DNA from: Calditerrivibrio nitroreducens DSM 19672
GTDB lineage: Bacteria > Chrysiogenota > Deferribacteres > Deferribacterales > Calditerrivibrionaceae
Assembly (NCBI RefSeq): GCF_000183405.1
Contig: NC_014758.1
Span: 1,302,001-1,366,000, forward strand
Direction of reading: 5' to 3'
DNA: 64,000 nucleotides
The translations under genes were made by a program, and so were the position numbers. Positions 18,589-26,850 of the stretch are shown here, one piece after another. Every line of letters starts with the position of its first letter. Within the stretch, counting starts at the first letter, position 1. The notes beneath the pieces are model-generated. The model was not told the DNA's origin. It worked only from the letters and a program-made list of their open reading frames with translations, and made no database searches.

Positions 18589-18942
18589 TTATGAAAACAG
18601 CGGTATAGCGCCTATGATTGTTACCACAATGGTAAGAAGTACCACAACCATAAACTGTTTTGAGAAAACTTCCCTTTCAGAACCGTTAGAAAAATCGATC
18701 AAAACTATCCTGAATCCATTAAAAGCATGATATGCAAACGCCACAAGAATTATTACTCTGGCAATTGCATTACCTGTCAAAGCACCAAACCAACCAGCAT
18801 ACCCTGCCTTACTAAAAATATGTAGAAGCAGGTACAAACCTAAAATTACACCGCTAATACGATGCAGAAGCCACGCAGTCATCCCCGTGTGCTTCTTGTA
18901 GGAAACCTTTTTGGGATAGGTCACCAAATCTTTTCTTGGCAT
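18589..18942 (-). CDS. sdhC: succinate dehydrogenase cytochrome b subunit
   Basis: A 117-residue membrane anchor with three hydrophobic helices, L-L-H-R-I-S-G-V-I-L (quinone-site motif) and A-Y-H-A-F-N-G-F-R (heme-ligand His). An in-frame ATG at 19005 would add 21 residues, but it lies upstream of the predicted transcription start (-10 at 18996-19001). The ATG at 18942 has A-A-G-G-G-G-T-G six bases before it, so it is the real start. It is the first gene of sdhCDAB. Confidence 0.9.
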   Translation of the reverse strand: MPRKDLVTYPKKVSYKKHTGMTAWLLHRISGVILGLYLLLHIFSKAGYAGWFGALTGNAIARVIILVAFAYHAFNGFRIVLIDFSNGSEREVFSKQFMVVVLLTIVVTIIGAIPLFS

Positions 18943-18995
18943 TTTACACCCCTTATATTTTATTTTACAAACACCGTTGAATTTTAACTCGCTAT

Positions 18996-19024
18996 TTTCT
19001 ACCAAAAAAAATCGAGAATGTCAA
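18996..19024 (-). promoter_or_regulatory. sigma-70-type promoter of sdhCDAB
   Basis: On the minus strand TTGACA (19019-19024), a 17-base spacer and TAGAAA (18996-19001) are found. The start of transcription should be near 18989, leaving a leader of about 47 bases before sdhC. The arrangement is nearly the same as at gltA. Confidence 0.75.
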
Positions 19025-19029
19025 TAATT

Positions 19030-19050
19030 CTGTATACAATATACAAATAT
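19030..19050. promoter_or_regulatory. GntR-like operator upstream of sdhCDAB
   Basis: TGTATACAATATACAAATAT (19031-19050) is identical over 20 bases to the site upstream of gltA. Its core is TGTATA-CAA-TATACA, an inverted repeat, and it contains a GTATAC centre typical of GntR/FadR-type sites. It lies just upstream of the -35 element. Confidence 0.65.
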
Positions 19051-19155
19051 TTTTTTGATATTTCAATACTTATATGGTTAATCTTTACCTGATATAGAAA
19101 AAATAAATTTTAAGTCAGCTTATTAAAAACAATAACAATGTTTTACTATTTGAAA

Positions 19156-19554
19156 TTACTCTATTAAATTTAATACATTCTTCATTTTGATGTTAGCCTG
19201 AGCCATCAGAGCTTGCGAACTATTCATCTTCATCTGTGCCGAGACAAGCGCAGCAATCTCCTCCATCTTCTTTATCTCATCTTTCGTGATCTCCTTTCTC
19301 ATTTCAGTTTTTTGCATAGAATCAATTGTAAACTCAAGGGACCTAAGCCTGGTATTAAGGGTATTAACAATGTAATTGACATCATTCACCGAACTTGAAA
19401 TAAGAGAACTCTTATAATTATTATTTGTTTTTGATGCTATATCAGAAGCATTCCTAGCTTTGTCGATCTTTTGAATCTGAGATGGATTTAAATTATTAAC
19501 ATCTTTTTTATCAGGATAACCTACAGGAAGCATAATTCCATCAATCTTAACCAT
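19156..19554 (-). CDS. small coiled-coil protein with flagellin-like C-terminus
   Basis: A 132-residue hydrophilic protein without a signal peptide, not recognised as a named family. The last 30 residues (A-Q-M-K-M-N-S-S-Q-A-L-M-A-Q-A-N then N-V-L-N-L-I) resemble the D0 C-terminal helix of flagellins (A-x-A-M-L-A-Q-A-N-x4-N-V-L-x-L-L), and the central stretch is strongly helical. The conserved flagellin N-terminus is missing, so it is not a filament subunit as such. A-A-G-G-T-G lies 5 bases before the ATG. It stands alone between sdhC and a small thioredoxin-fold gene. Confidence 0.75.
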   Translation of the reverse strand: MVKIDGIMLPVGYPDKKDVNNLNPSQIQKIDKARNASDIASKTNNNYKSSLISSSVNDVNYIVNTLNTRLRSLEFTIDSMQKTEMRKEITKDEIKKMEEIAALVSAQMKMNSSQALMAQANIKMKNVLNLIE

Positions 19555-19641
19555 GACGCACCTTCACGGTACATCCATGTCAATATTTAGCCTCCCTGCG
19601 TCTTGATATATCGACCAAAAAATGTAAAACTTTAGACTTTT

Positions 19642-19884
19642 TTAAAAAATTGCTTTAGTAACTATCTCTTCAAGGGAGTCTTTCCCCGAAAGCTTTATAA
19701 CTTTTTTACCATCAATTACCACAACAGGTGGGTTGATTATCCCATATTTTTCCGGAATAGCAGTCTCATTTGTGTCATACAATTTCACATTTACATTTTT
19801 ACCAAATTTATATTTGATATTTTCGACAATATCAGGGGTTTCTCTGTCAACATTACCATTATAAAATACCTCAATATGCACCAT
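19642..19884 (-). CDS. small thioredoxin-fold-like protein without CxxC
   Basis: An 80-residue protein beginning with a beta strand (H-I-E-V-F-Y) and ending with I-N-P-P-V-V-V-I-D-G-K and a helix, the layout of small thioredoxin/glutaredoxin-like domains with a cis-Pro loop. There are no cysteines at all, so it cannot be a dithiol oxidoreductase. The function is unknown; a binding role is possible. A good G-G-A-G-G site precedes the ATG. Confidence 0.7.
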   Translation of the reverse strand: MVHIEVFYNGNVDRETPDIVENIKYKFGKNVNVKLYDTNETAIPEKYGIINPPVVVIDGKKVIKLSGKDSLEEIVTKAIF

Positions 19885-19938
19885 ATCTACCTCCTAATTA
19901 ATCTTATAGTTAAATTATAACATATAATTTTAAATAAA

Positions 19939-22308
19939 CTACTTTAGTTTATTTGAAAAATGATTAAATCTCTTATTTTTATCCGGAAATTTAATTAAAG
20001 CTTTATCCAGAAATCTTTTAGCTTCTGCTTTTTTACCAATCTTGATATATGCTTCTATTATGGCAGCGTAAAGCTCCGGCTCTGGAAATTTTTCCACACC
20101 AACCATCTCCATAATCTTCAGACCTTCCTCGTACTCCCCTTTTCTAATCAAAGCATAACCGTAAAAAATCATTATCTCTTCATCATTAGAAAAAGCATTA
20201 TACGCCTTTATAAAAGAATCCACCGCATCATTTAATCTACCCATGTTTAAATACACTTTCCCACTTGTGAGAAGTTGTTCAGCCAGAAGAATATTCTTAA
20301 TATCAATCTTTTTCTTAGGTTTATCTTTTTCATTCATCTGCAGAAGGGTGTCATAAGCATACTTAATTATCTCAAAAATATCCCTTGCCAGCTGTTTACC
20401 CTGAGGATCAAGTATAAGATCCGGATGGAACTTTTTGGAAAACTTGAGATACTGCTGCTTTATCTTATCCAGATTAATATCACCATTAACACCAAAAATC
20501 TCTTCTGGGGTCATCTGCTTAAATTTATTCAGATTTTCCTGTAGTTCTTGAAGAGAAAACTCAGGGGTCTCATACTCTTTTACATACCCAAGTTTCAACA
20601 AAATATTAAGTGCTGATAATTCATAATCATTTAGACTCTGGATTTCATCGGAACTTATTTTTCCATCATCAAAATGTTCAAGAAGATTTACAATAAGACC
20701 AATATTGTCAAATTCTGCGATTAAACCTATCTTATCTTTCAACAATTCATAATCAGAGTTTTTATTTATTTCATTTTTTATCTTCAACTTCCCATTAACA
20801 AGAGCAAGGAAGATCATAAAAAGGACATTGAAATCAAACTTTATTTCAATGGGTATAGTTTTATCATGTACAAAAATTGCCGATAAAATATCGTTACTTA
20901 TAATCTCGTAAAAAAGCATATTTTCATAGATATCTAAAATCCCTCTTAATTCATCAAAGGAATAATTATTCTTTTCCATAAAATTGGAGAAAAATGTTAT
21001 AAAATCTTCCGAAGCATCTACACTTGAAGTAAAAATGATGCTACCTTTTTCCTGCAAGAAATTAGATATAGAAAATTCTTCAGACACCGAATAGAGAAAA
21101 ATCAATCTGCCCTGTTTAAAAAAGAGCTTTCCCGTAAGGTTATGAGATACAACCTCCAGTTCACCTGTCAATTCTCTTTTATAAATATCCAACAATATTG
21201 AAAGAATATCATTACTCATCACTTCCGTTTTGTTCTTTTCCCTATTTTTCATCATCAATAAACCTAATTTATGGAGCTTATCTATTATCAAAAAAAGTTC
21301 TGTCTTTGTTATGTTTACTACTTTAGACAGCTTTGCCACTGTAGGATACTCATCTATTCGGGAAAGAACATACCCTTCAACAGGTGAAATATAAATCTTT
21401 TCATCCAACAATTTCAACCTATTAACAGAGAAAACTGTATTTTCCCCACCAAATTTTTTCGTAAAGTATTTCGTGATATAAAGCACCATATTATCATAAA
21501 ACTTTTTAATCTGTTCATTATGATACCCGGAGCTTAAAATAGACATGATACTTTTTAATGATTCATAAATCTTATTTTTATTGAATAATTCAAGAGCCAC
21601 TATAAATTTTACTATAGGGTCATCTTCTTTTACAAATTCCTTTTCAGATACAATTTTGATAGACCCATTTACAATGCCAGTAAAAATCTCCTCTAAAGTC
21701 TCAAATTCATCCCCACCCTTTTCAACAATAATTTCTCCCACACTTTTTTTACCGTCTATATATTTTTTCAAGGGATGATTATCATCTTTTACAGCCAAAA
21801 CAGAACCATAAGAGAACACCTTTAAAAATCTTGCAACCTCATCTTTTCTTCTTAGACCTTCGAGGATTAAAAAATCAACAGGAATAGATATCATTGTATC
21901 ATAAACCTGTTTTTCATCAAAAATAAAAAAGCCGCTCTCCCAATTTAATATATGATACACCACTTCCTGAACCTGTATCTCCAGAATCTTTTTTACACTT
22001 GCTTCATCAAGAAAGTTATATTCCACCAAAACCTTACCTATAGGGATTTTTAGCTGCTTTTGCAATGAAAGCCCCTTCACAAGAGAGCTTTTATTAAGCA
22101 TTTTATATTTAAGTAAAAGTTGTCCCAAAAGAAGATTAGGAATATTGGAGGTAACATACACTATTTTACCATTTTTAAATATTATATTTACCTCATCACT
22201 CTCCTTCTGTAGATGTAATTCACCATTTTTATTTGAAAAGGCTATCCATTGAAAAACCTCAGTAAGAGGCATCGCTTTTAGGTCACCCACAAGCCCTTTG
22301 CTAACCAT
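19939..22308 (-). CDS. DUF4388 (PATAN) - J-domain - TPR protein
   Basis: A 789-residue cytoplasmic protein. Residues about 1-130 match the DUF4388 type (G-D-L-K-A-M-P-L-T-E-V-F-Q-W then G-E-L-H-L and G-K-I-V-Y), a domain often found with gliding, motility or signalling proteins. Near residues 600-655 is a J domain with the F-H-P-D motif needed to stimulate Hsp70. The C-terminus (about 665-789) has TPR-like repeats (A-V-D-S-F-I-K-A-Y and a second copy). It may link DnaK to a regulatory assembly. It overlaps the inositol monophosphatase gene by 8 bases. Confidence 0.85.
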   Translation of the reverse strand: MVSKGLVGDLKAMPLTEVFQWIAFSNKNGELHLQKESDEVNIIFKNGKIVYVTSNIPNLLLGQLLLKYKMLNKSSLVKGLSLQKQLKIPIGKVLVEYNFLDEASVKKILEIQVQEVVYHILNWESGFFIFDEKQVYDTMISIPVDFLILEGLRRKDEVARFLKVFSYGSVLAVKDDNHPLKKYIDGKKSVGEIIVEKGGDEFETLEEIFTGIVNGSIKIVSEKEFVKEDDPIVKFIVALELFNKNKIYESLKSIMSILSSGYHNEQIKKFYDNMVLYITKYFTKKFGGENTVFSVNRLKLLDEKIYISPVEGYVLSRIDEYPTVAKLSKVVNITKTELFLIIDKLHKLGLLMMKNREKNKTEVMSNDILSILLDIYKRELTGELEVVSHNLTGKLFFKQGRLIFLYSVSEEFSISNFLQEKGSIIFTSSVDASEDFITFFSNFMEKNNYSFDELRGILDIYENMLFYEIISNDILSAIFVHDKTIPIEIKFDFNVLFMIFLALVNGKLKIKNEINKNSDYELLKDKIGLIAEFDNIGLIVNLLEHFDDGKISSDEIQSLNDYELSALNILLKLGYVKEYETPEFSLQELQENLNKFKQMTPEEIFGVNGDINLDKIKQQYLKFSKKFHPDLILDPQGKQLARDIFEIIKYAYDTLLQMNEKDKPKKKIDIKNILLAEQLLTSGKVYLNMGRLNDAVDSFIKAYNAFSNDEEIMIFYGYALIRKGEYEEGLKIMEMVGVEKFPEPELYAAIIEAYIKIGKKAEAKRFLDKALIKFPDKNKRFNHFSNKLK

Positions 22309-23065
22309 TTAACACCCTTAAAAGCTTATTGTGTATATGACCATTTGTGGCAACTATAAAATCTGACCAGAGGTCAAATACTTCACCAAACCTTCCGGAA
22401 ACCTTACCCCCAGCCTCTTCCAGAATAACTACCCCAGCAGCAACATCCCATGGCTTCAGACTTGATTCGTAATAACCACCAAAAACCCCTTTTGCCACAT
22501 AACAAAGATCAAGCGAAGCAGAACCAGCCCTTCTTATACCCCTTGAATTTTTCAATACAGCACCAAGCATTTCCATCAGAAACCTTTTATCAGTATTCAC
22601 AATTGAATATGGGAAACCAGTGGCAATAAGAGTATTGATTAATTCACTTTCAGAGCTTACCCTTATCTCAGTTTGATTGCAAAAAGCACCTTTACCTGTT
22701 TCTGCAAAAAAAAGCTCATCCAGTATAGGATTATACACAACACCACATCTTGTATTTTTAGAAATATACCCTACAGAAACAGCACAGAATGGAAATCTAT
22801 GAACAAAATTTGTCGTACCATCTATCGGATCTATAAAAAAACTTCCCCTATCATCGTAACTAGCATCAGTATTATATTCTTCTGACACAATTTTTTTATC
22901 AGGAAAGTTTTTTTTCAACTCATCAATAAGATAACGTTCTATTTTTTTATCATATTCTGTAACAAGATCAATTGTATTTTTAAAATCAACTTTAATAGGG
23001 GTAAAATAACCCTCTGAAAGTATCTTACCAGCAGTCAATGTTATATTAATTATTGTTTCTAACAT
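22301..23065 (-). CDS. suhB: inositol monophosphatase family protein
   Basis: A 254-residue Mg-dependent phosphatase. The metal-binding motif D-P-I-D-G-T-T-N-F and the second motif W-D-V-A-A-G are present, together with E-E and D residues upstream (S-E-E-Y). Family members hydrolyse inositol-1-phosphate or related sugar phosphates, and SuhB also acts in rRNA transcription; which role applies here is open. The ATG sits essentially at the predicted transcription start, with no Shine-Dalgarno sequence. Confidence 0.9.
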   Translation of the reverse strand: MLETIINITLTAGKILSEGYFTPIKVDFKNTIDLVTEYDKKIERYLIDELKKNFPDKKIVSEEYNTDASYDDRGSFFIDPIDGTTNFVHRFPFCAVSVGYISKNTRCGVVYNPILDELFFAETGKGAFCNQTEIRVSSESELINTLIATGFPYSIVNTDKRFLMEMLGAVLKNSRGIRRAGSASLDLCYVAKGVFGGYYESSLKPWDVAAGVVILEEAGGKVSGRFGEVFDLWSDFIVATNGHIHNKLLRVLNG

Positions 23066-23070
23066 ATTTC

Positions 23071-23100
23071 ATTATAATATCAAAAATTCTTTTTATGCAA
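23071..23100 (-). promoter_or_regulatory. promoter of the suhB-DUF4388 pair
   Basis: On the minus strand TTGCAT (23095-23100), an 18-base spacer and a perfect TATAAT (23071-23076) are seen. The expected start is about 23064, at or within one base of the suhB ATG (23065), so the mRNA may be leaderless. Confidence 0.6.
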
Positions 23101-23114
23101 TAGAAATTTATCGT

Positions 23115-24152
23115 CTATTTATCGAAAAATACAGACAATTCACCCAATCTTGATAGACACCTTAGCAATTTTTTTTGAAAACATGATTCAAGCATCTCAT
23201 TGGAAAAAAGATCTTGTGGTTTGTAAGATGTCCTTATGAATATACTGGTATTATAATAATAACAACTATCGATAAAATGGGCAAAACGCAGTGCATTATT
23301 GAGATGGGGAAAAGGCTCCAAACCTTCAATAAAGATAGATTCTACTTTCTCTGGAATGACAAAATATTTAAATGGATGGTTATCTATCAACGTAGAAATA
23401 AGCTCATCAATTGTAATAAGTAACTTATTTTCTGAATTATCCTTTTTGAAAAATTCATAAAAGTGTTCATCCGTTACCTTTCTTTTCACCTGATGTTTTT
23501 TCTTTCTGTAATCCTCCCCTTCCACTATGATAGTCTTAAAAGTATTTGCAATTACACCAAGCTCTCTTGAAAACTCATCCGCCTGGAACCTGAATTTACC
23601 AAGATCCGAAGGTAATGTATTAGAAGTAGTTATTATCAGGGTGTTTTTATTTATATTTGAAAAAAATTTGGCAATCATTCTTGTGGTGGCTGGGTCATCC
23701 AGTTCAAACTCATCAATCAACAGAAGATCCAGCTTTGAAAATTCATCGATACATTTTTCCACACCCCAATAAACAAAAAAATAGTTTAGATCACCAAAAC
23801 TCATGAAAGCTTTTTTGACATCAGCTGTATTATAACAGGCTGACAGAAGGTGTGTTTTACCTACACCGTAACCACCATCTATGTAGATATTTTTAATTGG
23901 CAACCCTTCATCTACTTTTTTATTAAAGAAACTAAAAAAACTTTTTTTCATTGTATTAGGTTTATTTTTATAATCATTCAATCTATTTATTTTATCCATC
24001 AGCGTCTCTTTAATGTAATGTTGGGAAGGATAATTGTCGTCAGGAATATAGTTTTCAAAAGTGCAATCGGAAAATTTTGGGTGCGGTCTCAAATTTTCAA
24101 AACATTTTTCTATCGATACTTCAAATGAGATATCTTTTATATTATAGATCAT
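23115..24152 (-). CDS. zapE: AFG1/ZapE-family ATPase
   Basis: A 345-residue P-loop ATPase of the AFG1 family. Walker A is G-G-Y-G-V-G-K-T-H, Walker B is L-L-L-I-D-E-F-E-L-D-D-P, and the sensor region I-I-T-T-S-N-T-L-P follows. Bacterial ZapE interacts with the FtsZ ring, while mitochondrial AFG1 is linked to complex IV turnover; which role applies here is not shown. It is a monocistronic-looking gene downstream of its own promoter. Confidence 0.85.
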   Translation of the reverse strand: MIYNIKDISFEVSIEKCFENLRPHPKFSDCTFENYIPDDNYPSQHYIKETLMDKINRLNDYKNKPNTMKKSFFSFFNKKVDEGLPIKNIYIDGGYGVGKTHLLSACYNTADVKKAFMSFGDLNYFFVYWGVEKCIDEFSKLDLLLIDEFELDDPATTRMIAKFFSNINKNTLIITTSNTLPSDLGKFRFQADEFSRELGVIANTFKTIIVEGEDYRKKKHQVKRKVTDEHFYEFFKKDNSENKLLITIDELISTLIDNHPFKYFVIPEKVESIFIEGLEPFPHLNNALRFAHFIDSCYYYNTSIFIRTSYKPQDLFSNEMLESCFQKKLLRCLSRLGELSVFFDK

Positions 24153-24185
24153 ACCTTACCTTTTTCATTTTTATCAAGAAGCAGA

Positions 24186-24214
24186 TTTCTACATAATTTA
24201 TGGGATAAAATCAA
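24186..24214 (-). promoter_or_regulatory. putative promoter of zapE
   Basis: On the minus strand TTGATT (24209-24214), 17 bases, TAGAAA (24186-24191). The -10 element TAGAAA is the same as at sdhC and gltA. Confidence 0.45.
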
Positions 24215-24248
24215 GTATTATTCAAAAAAATTTTTTTCAACTAATCAC

Positions 24249-24272
24249 AAAAAAGGGGAGCACTTGCTCCCC
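24249..24272 (-). terminator. intrinsic terminator of citrate synthase
   Basis: On the minus strand GGGGAGCA-AG-TGCTCCCC (24255-24272) is a strong stem followed by six T, located 23 bases after the stop. Confidence 0.88.
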
Positions 24273-24295
24273 TGTATAGATTAAAAAGAAGTCGA

Positions 24296-25621
24296 TTACA
24301 GTTGTGGTGGATTAGCTGCCCACTGCTCAAGCATATCAGTAGTAACAGATTTTGGTCTTTCAATTGGATAACCAAGACCTCTATCCCAGGTAATGTTAGC
24401 CATACATCCGAGAGCTCTACCAACACCAAAGAGTACAGTGTAGAAATCCCACTCTCTAACACCATAGTACCACTGAATAACACCTGATTGTGCATCAACG
24501 TTTGGCCATGGGTTTTTAGCTTTACCATGTTTCATCAATACATCTGGTGCAACTTCATAAATCATAGATACAACTTTAAATAGTGGGTCATCTTTAAGTC
24601 CAGGAGTTTCAAGACAGAAATTCCTTTGAGCTGTATATCTTGGGTCAGTCTTACGAAGAACAGCGTGACCATAACCTGGGATAACCTGACCAGAGTTAAG
24701 TGTATCCCAAAGAGCTTTTTCAATAAGCTCTTTTGTAGGTTCAGCACCTTTCAAATACTTCTCTTCAAACTTGATAATCCAATCAAGAACTTCCTGGTTA
24801 GCAAGACCGTGAAGAGGACCTGCAAGACCGTTAAGACCAGCAGAGTAAGCATAGTATGGGTCAGAAAGAGCAGAATGAACAAGGTGAGTAGTGTGGGCGG
24901 AAACGTTACCAGATTCATGGTCAGAATGAAGAATAAAATACATCCTTGCAACGTCTGCATACTCTTTGCACTGGCCAATCATATGAGCAAAGTTTGCACC
25001 CATATCAAGTGATGGATCTGGTGCAACCTGGAAATCACCTCTATACTTAAGGTTATAGATGAAAGCTGCAATTATTGGAATACGAGCCACAAGATCATAA
25101 GCATCTTCATATACATATTCCCAGGCAACCTTTTTATTGAAGTTACCGGAGCTATAGAATTTTGCAAATTTAGAATCTTTCTGCATAGTAAGAATACCAG
25201 TAGAAAGCATTACCATAGGATGGCTATCCCTTGGAAGAGCTCTAATTGCATCCCACACATAAGATGGAACAACCTGACGAACTTTCCACTCTTTTAATAC
25301 CTCATCCACTTGCTCTTTAGTAGGGATATCTCCCGTAAGAAGGAAATACCAGAAAGCTTCAACTGTAGGATATTTAGAACCAGGAGCTTTTGGAAGAGCT
25401 TCAAATGTTTCAGGAATAGTTTTACCACGGAATCTAATACCTTCAAAAGGATCAAGATATGAAATATCGGTAACCAGAGCTTTGATATCTCTCATACCAC
25501 CAATAGCCTGACTGATAGTAACCTTGTCGATTACAACGTTACCGAATTCCTTCAGTAACCTTTGAGTTCTGACACTGTGCTCGGCTATCTTTTTAGCCAA
25601 AGTTTGCTTTAATTGAGACAT
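24296..25621 (-). CDS. gltA: citrate synthase, eukaryotic type
   Basis: A 441-residue enzyme condensing oxaloacetate and acetyl-CoA. The sequence follows the mitochondrial/Geobacter-type synthases, not the usual bacterial hexameric type: it has G-G-M-R-D-I-K near the N-terminus, S-D-H-E-S-G-N-V-S-A-H (catalytic-region His), G-L-A-G-P-L-H-G-L-A-N-Q and P-G-Y-G-H-A-V-L-R (catalytic His region). The catalytic Asp region lies in the last quarter. It is a single-gene transcript with its own promoter, operator and terminator. Synthases of this class can in some anaerobes also run in reverse in an oxidative-type reversed TCA cycle, but nothing here proves that. Confidence 0.96.
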   Translation of the reverse strand: MSQLKQTLAKKIAEHSVRTQRLLKEFGNVVIDKVTISQAIGGMRDIKALVTDISYLDPFEGIRFRGKTIPETFEALPKAPGSKYPTVEAFWYFLLTGDIPTKEQVDEVLKEWKVRQVVPSYVWDAIRALPRDSHPMVMLSTGILTMQKDSKFAKFYSSGNFNKKVAWEYVYEDAYDLVARIPIIAAFIYNLKYRGDFQVAPDPSLDMGANFAHMIGQCKEYADVARMYFILHSDHESGNVSAHTTHLVHSALSDPYYAYSAGLNGLAGPLHGLANQEVLDWIIKFEEKYLKGAEPTKELIEKALWDTLNSGQVIPGYGHAVLRKTDPRYTAQRNFCLETPGLKDDPLFKVVSMIYEVAPDVLMKHGKAKNPWPNVDAQSGVIQWYYGVREWDFYTVLFGVGRALGCMANITWDRGLGYPIERPKSVTTDMLEQWAANPPQL

Positions 25622-25666
25622 AATTGACCTCCTGTTTTTATTGGTAAATTATAAACCACTGTTTAT

Positions 25667-25695
25667 TTTCTAACACTAAAAAGTGAGATTGTCAA
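25667..25695 (-). promoter_or_regulatory. sigma-70-type promoter of gltA
   Basis: On the minus strand TTGACA (25690-25695), a 17-base spacer and TAGAAA (25667-25672). The predicted start is near 25660, and the leader contains A-G-G-A-G-G before the ATG at 25621. Confidence 0.78.
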
Positions 25696-25703
25696 CAGTT
25701 TTA

Positions 25704-25724
25704 TTGTATACAATATACAAATAT
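25704..25724. promoter_or_regulatory. GntR-like operator upstream of gltA
   Basis: TTGTATA-CAA-TATACAA (25704-25720) is a perfect 7-bp inverted repeat. The 20 bases 25705-25724 are identical to the site upstream of sdhC. The embedded TTGTATACAA fits the FadR-subfamily pattern TNGT-N2-ACNA. It lies 8 bases upstream of the -35 element, which would suit an activator or a repressor that hinders polymerase. The rest of the 285-base gap (25622-25906) is AT-rich with nothing else I recognise. Confidence 0.7.
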
Positions 25725-25906
25725 GTTTTATGGATACTATTGTTTTTATTGATAATTTGAATTATTTATTTTAATAAACAGAATTAAAAAAACATTTTAA
25801 TATTAACAATTATCCAAAAATTGTACTTTTAAATCACCAAACAAAAGAGACTTGTAAGAAAAAATGATACTTGCCTATTCAATAAAAATTTATTACCTTT
25901 ATATAC

Positions 25907-26746
25907 ATGTATGGGATAACGTTGATAATAATCAGTGCTCTTATGCACGCCCTGTGGAATTTTTTTCTCAAAAAATCATCTGATAAACATATATTCAATT
26001 ATCAAATGCATATGATTAATTTAATACTTATGACCTTAACCTACCCAATAATATTTAGCAACTACCTATATTTTGACACAAAGCCCATCATGTATGGTTT
26101 TATGGCAGGCATATTCTTCTCTATGTACCATCTTTTTTTAAGTAAAAGTTATAAAACAGAAGATGTCTCCAAAGTATATCCCATAACCACCTCATCACCA
26201 ATTTTTGTTTCAATTCTGGCGATGATATTTTTAAATGAAAAAATTTCCATTTTAGGCTTCATCGGTATAATAACAGTAATTTTAGGTATACTTATTCTCA
26301 ACATGAACAATATTGGTAAAATAAAATTTACAAAGGGTGTTTACTATGCTCTACTGGCATCAACATCCTACTCTTTTGGTGCTGTTATAGAAAAATCTGG
26401 GGTAGGAAAAGGGAATATTTTTCTCTATATTTACTCCGTGACATTCTTTATGACATTATTTCTATTTATCTATTCAAAACATAACTCAAAAGGTCATATA
26501 CAATTTGCATTAAAGAATATCAATCTACTTTTACCAGCAAGCATTGTTCTTTTTCTATCAGTTGTTACCTATAGGTTTGGTCTGGAAAGGGTCAATGTAT
26601 CCTATGCCACTTCCATAAGACAGATAAACGCGCTTTTTGGGGTAATAGTAGGTATCTTATTTCTAAAAGAACCATTCGAAAAAAAGAGGATTGTGGGGGC
26701 ACTGACTATTATACTGGGAATTATTTTCATCAAAAAAGGGATGTAA
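25907..26746 (+). CDS. EamA/DMT-family transporter
   Basis: A 279-residue inner-membrane protein with about ten hydrophobic helices in two repeats, each ending with the typical motif (I-L-G-I-L-I-L-N, and A-L-T-I-I-L-G-I-I-F-I). The Y-P-I-T-T-S-S-P motif in the first repeat is characteristic of EamA proteins, and L-F-L-K-E-P-F-E lies near the end of the second. These export or import small metabolites; the substrate is unknown. It diverges from gltA. Confidence 0.88.
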   Translation: MYGITLIIISALMHALWNFFLKKSSDKHIFNYQMHMINLILMTLTYPIIFSNYLYFDTKPIMYGFMAGIFFSMYHLFLSKSYKTEDVSKVYPITTSSPIFVSILAMIFLNEKISILGFIGIITVILGILILNMNNIGKIKFTKGVYYALLASTSYSFGAVIEKSGVGKGNIFLYIYSVTFFMTLFLFIYSKHNSKGHIQFALKNINLLLPASIVLFLSVVTYRFGLERVNVSYATSIRQINALFGVIVGILFLKEPFEKKRIVGALTIILGIIFIKKGM

Positions 26747-26818
26747 GTTGGCACAAAAAATGCTAATTAATTTTCAGAAAGTAGTGGAACAACCACGCTT
26801 TTCAGAAGGACCGTCACC

Positions 26819-26850
26819 TGCCGGCTGGATGCCGGCACCTTTTATTTTAT
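26819..26850 (+). terminator. GC-rich terminator hairpin after the EamA gene
   Basis: TGCCGGC-TGGAT-GCCGGCA (26819-26837) is a 7-bp GC-rich stem followed after two C by a T-rich tract (TTTTATTTTATTT). Just upstream GTGG-AACAA-CCAC (26784-26796) and CTT-TTCAG-AAG (26798-26808) could also fold, so the whole 26780-26840 stretch is unusually structured and GC-rich for this genome. I match it to no riboswitch or RNA family. Confidence 0.65.

Noticed and set aside
18943-19005. Longer sdhC start adding 21 residues
   Set aside because: It begins upstream of the predicted transcription start (-10 at 18996-19001) and has no ribosome site; the ATG at 18942 has one.
24241-24528. Open frame on the minus strand over the citrate synthase terminator and 3' end
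   Set aside because: It overlaps the well-supported citrate synthase in another frame, crosses its terminator and resembles no protein.
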